A stretch of 6,215 nucleotides of DNA from Tannerella sp. (GTDB taxonomy: Bacteria > Bacteroidota > Bacteroidia > Bacteroidales > Tannerellaceae), in assembly GCA_031259505.1 (NCBI GenBank), contig JAIRLL010000218.1, positions 1-6,215 on the forward strand, given 5' to 3'. The notes under the pieces were generated by a model that had not been told where the DNA came from, did no database searches, and was given only the letters and a program-made list of their open reading frames with translations. This document shows positions 1 to 5,144 of this stretch, one piece after another. The stretch's first letter is position 1; each line of letters opens with the position of its first letter. The translations under genes and the position numbers were made by a program.

Positions 1-332
1 TTAAGCAGATCGATATCCAGTTCGTCGTTCGAAATGGCATTCTCGTTACGTTCCTGACGGAAATTGTCTATAATCAAGTTGTGGGCTATACGCATAATCC
101 ACGCTTTGAACTTGCCGTTTTCCGTATAACGTCCCTGCTTGATTGTCGTGATTACTTTCAGGAAAGTTTCCTGAAAGATATCTTCGGTCAAGTCGCTGTC
201 GTGTACAGTATAATATATGTACGCGTAGACACTGCTCTTATGGCGGCCCAATAAAACGTCGAATGCAGGATTGCAGCCTTGCATATAAAGGACGACCAAT
301 TCTTCATCGGTCATCGTTTTCAAATTATTCAT
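1..332 (-). CDS. ECF-type RNA polymerase sigma factor, C-terminal part missing at window edge
   Basis: Sigma-70-family regulator that would direct core RNA polymerase to a small set of promoters. The reverse strand translates from ATG at 332-330 (MNNLKTMTDEELV...) through 110 codons without a stop and runs off the left edge. Region 2 is complete: region 2.1 helix about residues 9-40, region 2.2 core-binding segment DLTEDIFQETFLKV at 47-60, and region 2.3/2.4 melting and -10 recognition segment at 73-96 with the typical W78 and HNLIIDNFRQER. The linker (ENAISNDELDIDLL) follows. Region 4 is outside the window; family members are usually 160-200 residues, so roughly 60% is present. It lies downstream of guaA on the same strand but 370 bases away, so it probably has its own promoter. 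Only a 7-of-8 match to the Bacteroides -7 element (TTAATTTG, minus strand 377-384) was found upstream. No anti-sigma gene is visible. Family assignment is firm; target genes are unknown. Confidence 0.94.
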   Translation of the reverse strand, partial: MNNLKTMTDEELVVLYMQGCNPAFDVLLGRHKSSVYAYIYYTVHDSDLTEDIFQETFLKVITTIKQGRYTENGKFKAWIMRIAHNLIIDNFRQERNENAISNDELDIDLL

Positions 333-702
333 TACATTTCAATTTATTTGGTTTACGTGTAATGTTATGCAATAGGCAAATTAATTTAGTTCGTTATACA
401 ATATATTTTTATCACTTGCAAAGGAATAAAAAGTCTTTCAATTGACCAAGCATTTCTTTGAAAAAATATTCCCAGTCGTATGTTTTATGTACAAAATGGC
501 GTGTTTCGAGGACGAAACACCTGTTTTTAAAGATTCTGAAAAGCCGTGTTTCAGCCTGTAGCCCCGGTTTGTCAGCAATTCATTGATTTTTTGTTCCAAC
601 CCTTTTCCGTATATATGCCACTGTAGACATGCATAAACATGTCCGAAGTTGTCATCTCATTTCTTATAAAACTCATTTCAATAAATATTTATGTGAATGG
701 AA
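333..702. other. Intergenic region between guaA and the sigma factor gene
   Basis: This 370-bp gap is AT-rich and holds no convincing gene. It contains the two adjacent stem-loops listed separately (501-520 and 536-554) and a 12-bp AT palindrome (ATAAATATTTAT, 681-692) just after the guaA stop codon. On the minus strand, 656-438 is open for 73 codons but has no ATG, only a TTG, and resembles nothing I recognise. No T-run terminator follows guaA directly, so its transcript may extend to the stem-loops about 150-200 bases downstream. Confidence 0.6.
501..554. other. Two neighbouring stem-loops sharing a competing arm
   Basis: GTGTTTCG (501-508) and CGAAACAC (513-520) form a perfect 8-bp stem around the loop AGGA. 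On the plus strand CTGTTTTT follows, which is terminator-like. Beside it, CTGAAA (536-541) pairs with TTTCAG (549-554) around a 7-base loop. GTGTTTC recurs at 546-552, inside the second hairpin, and could pair with GAAACAC at 514-520 instead. The structures could therefore be mutually exclusive. In the guaA/sigma direction (minus strand) the first hairpin is followed only by GCCATTTTG, a weak U-run. It may be a guaA 3' end structure, an attenuator ahead of the sigma gene, or chance. Confidence 0.4.
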
Positions 703-2223
703 CTATTCCCATTCAATTGTAGCGGGGGGCTTGGAACTGATGTCGTAGACCACACGGTTGACGCCTTTCACCCTGTTAATGATTTCGTTCGACACTTTGG
801 CCAGGAAATCGTACGGCAATTGCGCCCAATCGGCCGTCATTGCATCGGCCGAAGTTACGGCACGCAGGACGACGGTATTTTCGTAGGTTCGTTCGTCGCC
901 CATCACGCCGACTGACTGTACCGGCAGTAAGATGGCGCCTGCCTGCCAGACAGTGTCATACAGTCCCCATTCACGCATCAGCGAGATGTAGATATCGTCT
1001 GCATCCTGCAAAATGCGCACCTTCTTTTCCGTGATGTCGCCAAGTATGCGGATACCCAGTCCGGGACCGGGGAAGGGATGACGTTTGATAAGATGCGGCA
1101 TCATGCCCAGTTCCGTACCGACGCGGCGCACCTCGTCTTTGAAAAGCAGGCGCAACGGCTCTATCAGTCTGAGTTTCATCCTGTCCGGCAAGCCGCCCAC
1201 GTTGTGATGGCTTTTGATGACCATGCCGGTGATGGAGAGCGATTCGATTACGTCGGGATAAATCGTTCCCTGTCCAAGCCATTTGATGTTTTTCAGTTTT
1301 TGTGCTTCTTCCTCGAAAACGTCAATGAATCCTTTACCGATGATTTTTCGTTTCTGTTCGGGGTCTGTCACTCCGGCCAGACGGCTGTAGAATTTTTCGC
1401 TGGCGTTTATCCCGACGACATTAAGCCCCAGATGCACGTAATCGCGCAGGACGTGTTCAAATTCGTGCCTGCGCAGCAAACCGTGGTCTACGAAGATGCA
1501 GGTGAGGTTTTTACCGATAGCTCTGTTCAGCAGAACGGCGGTCACGGACGAGTCTACGCCGCCAGACAGCGCCAGAATCACTCTGTCGTTTCCCAACTGC
1601 GCTTTCAGTGCGGCAACTGTCGACTCGATGAACGATGCGGGCGTCCAGTCTTTCGTGCAGCCGCATATGTGGAGGAAATTGTCCAGAATGCGCATTCCGT
1701 CTTCCGTGTGATACACCTCGGGGTGGAACTGCACTCCCCACGCCGGTTTGTCGTCGATTCGGTATGCGGCAACCTTCACATCGTTCGTGCTTGCGATAAT
1801 CCTGAATGACGGGGGCAACTGTGTGATGGTATCGCCGTGCGACATCCAGACTTGCGAACCATTCTTTACGCCTTTTAGCAGCGGGTCGCCGTCGTCGATG
1901 TGTGAAAGATGTGCTCTGCCGTATTCGCGTACGGCGGCCGATTCGACTTTCCCGCCCGAATCGCTTGCCATCAACTGGGCGCCGTAGCAGATGCCCAGTA
2001 CCGGATATTTTTGTAGAATAGCAGTCCAATCCGTCCTGAACGCATTGCTGTCGCTTGTCGAATAGGGGCTGCCTGAAAAAATGACCCCTTTGATGCAGTC
2101 GTCTCCTTCAGGGAAACGGTTGTAGGGCAATATCTCGCAGTACATGTTTAATTCTCTGATTCTGCGTCCAATCAGTTGGGTGGTCTGTGACCCGAAATCG
2201 AGGATGATAATTTTCTCACGCAT
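703..2223 (-). CDS. guaA: GMP synthase (glutamine-hydrolysing)
   Basis: Cytoplasmic enzyme of de novo purine synthesis. It converts XMP, ATP and glutamine to GMP, AMP, PPi and glutamate. The 506 residues match the usual length of about 510-525. The N-terminal class I glutamine amidotransferase domain (about 1-190) begins [20 protein letters not shown] and has nucleophile Cys79 in GICYGAQ, plus His167 and Glu169 in FHPEV. The ATP-pyrophosphatase domain (about 195-380) has the P-loop SGGVDSS at 220-226. The C-terminal dimerisation and XMP-binding domain carries [14 protein letters not shown] (382-395) and ends in the diagnostic KPPATIEWE. All key residues are present, so it should be active. 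The ATG at 2223 is right: the conserved strand starts six residues in. The gene stands alone, with no guaB or other purine gene beside it. A promoter-like site lies just upstream, with a LacI-type inverted repeat behind it. Identification is near certain. Confidence 0.98.
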   Translation of the reverse strand: MREKIIILDFGSQTTQLIGRRIRELNMYCEILPYNRFPEGDDCIKGVIFSGSPYSTSDSNAFRTDWTAILQKYPVLGICYGAQLMASDSGGKVESAAVREYGRAHLSHIDDGDPLLKGVKNGSQVWMSHGDTITQLPPSFRIIASTNDVKVAAYRIDDKPAWGVQFHPEVYHTEDGMRILDNFLHICGCTKDWTPASFIESTVAALKAQLGNDRVILALSGGVDSSVTAVLLNRAIGKNLTCIFVDHGLLRRHEFEHVLRDYVHLGLNVVGINASEKFYSRLAGVTDPEQKRKIIGKGFIDVFEEEAQKLKNIKWLGQGTIYPDVIESLSITGMVIKSHHNVGGLPDRMKLRLIEPLRLLFKDEVRRVGTELGMMPHLIKRHPFPGPGLGIRILGDITEKKVRILQDADDIYISLMREWGLYDTVWQAGAILLPVQSVGVMGDERTYENTVVLRAVTSADAMTADWAQLPYDFLAKVSNEIINRVKGVNRVVYDISSKPPATIEWE

Positions 2224-2246
2224 GAACGGCCTGTTTTTTTAGTGCA

Positions 2247-2254
2247 CAAAGGTA
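2247..2254 (-). promoter_or_regulatory. Probable guaA promoter, -7 element
   Basis: The minus strand reads TACCTTTG, an exact match to the Bacteroides -7 consensus TAnnTTTG, 23 bases before the guaA ATG. An AT-rich spacer precedes it. A good TTTG -33 box is absent at the usual 19-20 base spacing; the nearest candidate is TTTCC at 2281-2277 with a 22-base spacer. Transcription would start near 2240 and leave a short leader with no room for a riboswitch. Confidence 0.55.
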
Positions 2255-2276
2255 GAAATAATATTTTAATTTTAAT

Positions 2277-2289
2277 GGAAAGCGTTTCC
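2277..2289. promoter_or_regulatory. Inverted repeat at the guaA promoter, possible operator
   Basis: GGAAA-GCG-TTTCC is a 5-bp inverted repeat around a GCG centre, resembling sites bound by LacI/PurR-family regulators. It sits where the -33 region of the guaA promoter would lie, so a bound protein could block it. The match is short and no regulator gene is in the window, so this is a weak call. Confidence 0.25.
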
Positions 2290-2491
2290 GTGGCTAAATC
2301 TTTTTTTGAGATGCTATGAAAGATATACTGTACCCGGCATAATTTTGTGAAGTCAGTAGAATAATATCGCAAAATCACACCGCGCGCAGTATAAGCCTGC
2401 AGCAGATGCGGCACGGCAGATATGCGGCAGGTTTTGGCAGCTACTTTTCCGTCGCGGCGTGTTTCATGTTTGCAGAAAGGCGGTTTCGTGC

Positions 2492-2523
2492 TGCGAGCGT
2501 TTTATGCGCAGTCGCATTTTTTT
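2492..2523 (+). terminator. Terminator-like hairpin upstream of the oxidoreductase gene
   Basis: TGCGAGCG (2492-2499) pairs with CGC (2507-2509) and TCGCA (2512-2516), leaving a 7-base loop and a 2-base AG bulge. Seven T residues follow at 2517-2523. This is the shape of a rho-independent terminator reading right, yet no gene precedes it on this strand. It could end a small RNA or act as an attenuator in a long leader. Confidence 0.4.
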
Positions 2524-2555
2524 GCCTTGATGACGGAAAATCCGAATATTTGCCT

Positions 2556-2563
2556 TATTTTTG
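2556..2563 (+). promoter_or_regulatory. Possible oxidoreductase promoter, -7 element
   Basis: TATTTTTG exactly fits TAnnTTTG and lies 104 bases before the chosen ATG at 2668, just after the terminator-like hairpin. No TTTG -33 box is found at normal spacing (the bases there are around acgg), which lowers confidence. Confidence 0.35.
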
Positions 2564-2667
2564 TCTTCTCGACAGCAGGCGGAAGGTTTTGCGCCGGGAT
2601 TCATTTTTACTGTCCGTTTCTTTCCTCCTGCTGTTTTTTTTCGTGGAATATTTTAATGATATATATT

Positions 2668-3675
2668 ATGGATATAAAAAAAATACGTGTAGCTGTTATC
2701 GGATTCGGGTTTATGGGAAAGACTCATGCAGGAAATATTCTTGAGAGCGACCGGATGGAATTGTGCGCAATCGTCGACAGCAATATCCGTTCGGCGAGTC
2801 AGGTCGGCGGGAATATGGATACGGGCGATATTCCGCGGGAAAAACTTGCCGGAATCCCTACGTACGACAGTCTGGAACGCTGCTTCGAAAAAGAATCGCC
2901 GGACGCCGTGTTTGTCTGTGTCCATACCCGGCTGCACTATGAAATGGCGATGAAATCGCTGAAAGAGGGTCTTCATGTTTTTATCGAAAAGCCTTTTGTG
3001 CTGAATACGGTGGAAGGAGAGGCGCTTATCGCCGAGGCGAAACGGCAGAGTCTGACCCTGTATGTAGGCCATGTGGTGCGTTTCATGCCTGCGTATGCAA
3101 GGCTGAAAGAGATGTACGGGAGCGGTGTTTACGGGAAATTGAATTTTATTTCCGCAACGCGTTTTTCCGGCGTCCCGAACTGGGGCGAATGGAGCCGGCT
3201 CAGGACAGATTTCGGTTCGTCCGGAGGCGCCTTATTCGATCTGGTCATTCACGACATCGACTTTCTCCGGTATATGCTTGGGATGCCCGACGTCGTAGAG
3301 GCGAAAACGGTTCCAGGCATATTGAGCCGTCACGATTATGTATCTGCCCGCTGGCATTACCGTGACAGGGATGTTTTTGTAAAAGTGGAAGGCGGGCTGA
3401 ATTTTCACAGTTGTTTTCCGTTCGAAGCGTCCTTCAAGGCTTCGTTCGAGAAGGCATCGGTCGCCTGGTCGTCGTCTGCCGGTCTGGAGATGAAGATTGC
3501 CGATAATGACAGTCTGCAAACTGTGTATCTGGGTGATGCCAGTGAAGGCTACGCTGTCGAAGACGAACTGTTTGCCATCCATATTATCAATCGGGAAGCC
3601 TCTGTGAGTATGGCGGAATCGGCTCTTGATACGGTCAGGCTGTGCCACAGGCATGCGGACATGTATCATCCGTAA
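2668..3675 (+). CDS. Gfo/Idh/MocA family NAD(P)-dependent oxidoreductase
   Basis: Cytoplasmic dehydrogenase of the glucose-fructose oxidoreductase / inositol dehydrogenase family, which oxidises or reduces a hydroxyl of sugars, sugar nucleotides or inositols. The 335 residues match the family size of 320-380. The N-terminal Rossmann fold has the dinucleotide motif GFGFMG at 12-17 and Asp37 after the second strand. The cofactor/active-site motif EKPF is at 107-110 (catalytic Lys108), and GHVVRFMPAYARLKE (134-148) is typical. The C-terminal sheet domain includes HDIDF at 195-199, where His195 and Asp198 fit the substrate-binding H/D positions. No signal peptide or Tat motif is seen with the chosen start. 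I chose ATG 2668 because the Rossmann strand (IRVAVIGFG) begins at residue 6. ATG 2656 would add four residues. The frame is open to 2422, but that extension is Cys/Phe-rich and lies over regulatory-looking DNA. Substrate cannot be told; it stands alone and faces the TlpA gene tail to tail. Confidence 0.94.
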   Translation: MDIKKIRVAVIGFGFMGKTHAGNILESDRMELCAIVDSNIRSASQVGGNMDTGDIPREKLAGIPTYDSLERCFEKESPDAVFVCVHTRLHYEMAMKSLKEGLHVFIEKPFVLNTVEGEALIAEAKRQSLTLYVGHVVRFMPAYARLKEMYGSGVYGKLNFISATRFSGVPNWGEWSRLRTDFGSSGGALFDLVIHDIDFLRYMLGMPDVVEAKTVPGILSRHDYVSARWHYRDRDVFVKVEGGLNFHSCFPFEASFKASFEKASVAWSSSAGLEMKIADNDSLQTVYLGDASEGYAVEDELFAIHIINREASVSMAESALDTVRLCHRHADMYHP

Positions 3676-3678
3676 GGC

Positions 3679-3714
3679 GCGCCGCCGTCCGGTACAGCGG
3701 CGCCCGGATGACGG
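3679..3714. terminator. GC-rich hairpin between convergent genes, possible bidirectional terminator
   Basis: The 40-base gap between two convergent stop codons holds GCGCCGC (3679-3685) pairing with GCGGCGC (3697-3703) around an 11-base loop. An alternative fold pairs CCGTC (3685-3689) with GACGG (3710-3714) and the CCGG runs between them. Position and strength suit a shared terminator, but neither strand has a T-run, so it would not be a classic intrinsic one. Confidence 0.33.
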
Positions 3715-3715
3715 A

Positions 3716-4888
3716 TTACTGTTCGTTGATAACTTCTTTTTTCACCTTTGATATGATTGATACCGGATGTTCACGGTGCAGGATTTTCCCTTCGGGCGAG
3801 ATCAGCAGGCTCGTGGGTACTCCGCGTATGGCATACTGTTTTTGAATGGATTTGCCTTTTGGCGAATGGGAATCGTTCAGGTGTATCCACGCGAGGTGAT
3901 CATCATTGATGGCTTTTATCCAGTTTTCATCGTTCTGTTCGCTGCATGCGACGCCTATAAATTCGATATTGGCGTTCTTCCGTTTCAGTTCGTCATACAG
4001 TTCGACCAGCAGCGGACTCGACTGCCGGCACGGGCCGCACCACGATCCCCAGAAATCAATCAAAACATATTTTCCCCTGAAGTTCGACAGCGTGATCTCC
4101 TGTTCGTCCAGCGCTTTCAGCGTAAAATCGGGAGCCGTAGCTCCCACTTTGGACGCGAGGACGCTCGCGATGTAATTCTTTACCAGTATCCCCGCCGGGG
4201 AATCCTGCACCCTCTCCGAGAGCGCATGAAACGCCTTTTCATAGTTGTCGATGTTTCGCATCAAATCATAATCGTAGCGAAGCAGCGCCGCAGAATAGGC
4301 TGCGTCGGGATTGTTTTTCACAAAAGCCTGTTTCAGGGTATCCAGGCTGCGATGCATGTCGTTGGAGCGGTTTATCAGTTCGATGGCAGTTTTTCGCAGC
4401 AGGGTGTCATTTGTTTCACGGGATTTGTCGAGCATTTTTATCGCTTCGTTCTGAACGCTCTTCGCGCTGTCGGTTATGCGATTGATTTCCGACATGTCGG
4501 GAAGATCGTACAGGCCGCCCGTCATTTTCATATAGTACCAGTCCTCCGTATTGCCCGTTACGTTCAAACGGGCACGGGATTCCAGGAAATACATCGGAGC
4601 CTGCGTATTTTCCGGTTTAAATGTTTCATCCGCTTTCAGGCAGGAGAGTTGCACGAAGCAGTCGCTCGTCTTTGTTTTCAGCGTAAATTCGCCGGCTTTC
4701 GTTACGACCGTCGAATCGACGGCAATCCACTTTGAACCGTCGGGGTCTTCGACGGAGAGGAAGATCCTGTCACCCGTTTCCAGGCCTTCGATTTTCCCAT
4801 TAATTACGTTGTGTTTTTCCTGTGAACACGAGAAAAACAGGGTTGCTGTAAAAAACAGCGCTGTGAAATCCTTTCGTATCATATCCAT
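3716..4888 (-). CDS. TlpA-family thiol-disulfide oxidoreductase lipoprotein with N-terminal DUF4369-like domain
   Basis: Predicted envelope lipoprotein that reduces or exchanges disulfides in exported proteins or small thiols. Of 390 residues, 1-20 form a lipoprotein signal (MDMIRKDF, hydrophobic LFFTATLFFS) with the lipid-accepting Cys21 in FFSC. Residues 27-115 look like a DUF4369 beta domain (VINGKIEGL...GDRIFLSVEDPDG...AVDSTVV). Residues 130-245 are mostly helical, linker-like sequence. The thioredoxin domain (about 247-390) begins VGATAPDFTLKALDEQEITLSNFRGK, has the redox motif WCGPC at 283-287 (Cys284, Cys287) and the cis-proline loop GVPTS (Pro358). Extra cysteines at 77, 83 and 315 are not in a known motif. 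This architecture is common in Bacteroidota. The start could equally be the Met at residue 3 (4882); both give the same mature protein. The leader is A-rich with no clear Shine-Dalgarno. Partner proteins are unknown; it is divergent from the C26-M19 gene. Confidence 0.95.
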   Translation of the reverse strand: MDMIRKDFTALFFTATLFFSCSQEKHNVINGKIEGLETGDRIFLSVEDPDGSKWIAVDSTVVTKAGEFTLKTKTSDCFVQLSCLKADETFKPENTQAPMYFLESRARLNVTGNTEDWYYMKMTGGLYDLPDMSEINRITDSAKSVQNEAIKMLDKSRETNDTLLRKTAIELINRSNDMHRSLDTLKQAFVKNNPDAAYSAALLRYDYDLMRNIDNYEKAFHALSERVQDSPAGILVKNYIASVLASKVGATAPDFTLKALDEQEITLSNFRGKYVLIDFWGSWCGPCRQSSPLLVELYDELKRKNANIEFIGVACSEQNDENWIKAINDDHLAWIHLNDSHSPKGKSIQKQYAIRGVPTSLLISPEGKILHREHPVSIISKVKKEVINEQ

Positions 4889-4918
4889 TTTATTTTATGT
4901 TGTTAAAAAAGCAATGTA

Positions 4919-4939
4919 CAAAATTACATGATAATTTTG
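4919..4939. promoter_or_regulatory. Inverted repeat carrying two divergent -7 elements
   Basis: CAAAATTA (4919-4926), spacer CATGA, then TAATTTTG (4932-4939) form a perfect 8-bp inverted repeat. Each arm, read outward on its own strand, is an exact TAnnTTTG match: the minus arm lies 30 bases before the TlpA-lipoprotein ATG at a suitable distance, the plus arm points at the C26-M19 gene. No TTTG -33 box is seen at normal spacing on the minus strand. It may be the lipoprotein promoter, a regulator site, or both. Confidence 0.42.
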
Positions 4940-5026
4940 AATCTCCGGATGCGTGGAATGAAAAAAAAATTTCCGCCGCCGCGCACAGTATAATTCACAG
5001 ACTGTCGAAAAAAAACGCCGTGACCC

Positions 5027-5057
5027 GTTGCCGTGCAGTATTTATTCCCTATATTTG
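5027..5057 (+). promoter_or_regulatory. Probable promoter of the C26-M19 peptidase gene
   Basis: GTTG at 5027-5030, a 19-base spacer, then TATATTTG at 5050-5057 (exact TAnnTTTG) match the Bacteroides -33/-7 promoter layout. This is the best two-box promoter in the window. Transcription would start near 5064, leaving a leader of about 80 bases before ATG 5145, with only a small CTGC/GCAG stem (5071-5081) in it. Confidence 0.6.
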
Positions 5058-5144
5058 CACACGAAGAAAGCTGCCGGGCAGAAAAACAGTGCAATTTGCC
5101 TGTCTCCTTTCCTGTTTAACAACTATATGAGTAATTATAATTTT

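Larger units (their letters stand above)
2224..2667. other. Divergent intergenic region between guaA and the oxidoreductase gene
   Basis: This 444-bp region separates the two divergent genes. The left third is AT-rich and carries the guaA promoter and operator-like repeat. At 2340-2347 the plus strand reads TAATTTTG, another exact -7 match but without a -33 box. From 2380 to 2520 it is GC-rich and structured: CCTGC (2396-2400) pairs with GCAGG (2427-2431), extended inward by GCA/TGC after one mismatch. A near-direct repeat (GCAGATGCGGCA 2402-2413; GCAGATATGCGGCA 2416-2429) lies in that hairpin. A terminator-like hairpin follows at 2492-2523, then a second -7 element. The reading frame of the oxidoreductase stays open back to 2422, but those 82 codons look non-coding. 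Confidence 0.55.

Noticed and set aside
263..445. 60-codon plus-strand open frame across the sigma gene start
   Set aside because: It is antisense to the conserved sigma region 2 N-terminus and has no family resemblance.
438..656. Minus-strand open stretch of 73 codons between guaA and the sigma gene (contains LEQKINELLTNRGYRLKHGF)
   Set aside because: It has no ATG, only an internal TTG, resembles no family I know, and a stretch of this length in AT-rich DNA is not unusual by chance. It could be a decayed gene remnant but nothing proves it.
1078..1809. 243-codon plus-strand open frame inside guaA
   Set aside because: It is antisense to conserved guaA sequence, with no promoter or recognisable domain.
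2406..2744. 112-codon plus-strand open frame overlapping the oxidoreductase start
   Set aside because: It overlaps the Rossmann-fold start in another frame, is low-complexity and Phe/Cys-rich, and spans terminator- and promoter-like sites.
4190..4200. GC-rich inverted repeat CCCC-GCC-GGGG
   Set aside because: It lies within the lipoprotein coding sequence, is short, and is explained by codons there.
3767..4735. 322-codon plus-strand open frame opposite the TlpA lipoprotein gene
   Set aside because: It is fully antisense to a gene with clear thioredoxin and lipoprotein motifs, and its translation shows no domain or sensible composition. It is a codon-bias shadow.
2380..4993. 15-base near-repeat (CCGCGC[G/A]CAGTATAA) at 2380-2394 and 4979-4993, both in intergenic DNA downstream of a TAATTTTG
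   Set aside because: By a rough calculation, about one 14-of-15 match is expected by chance in a window this size, and there is no third intergenic copy. The shared TAATTTTG makes it slightly suggestive but not enough.
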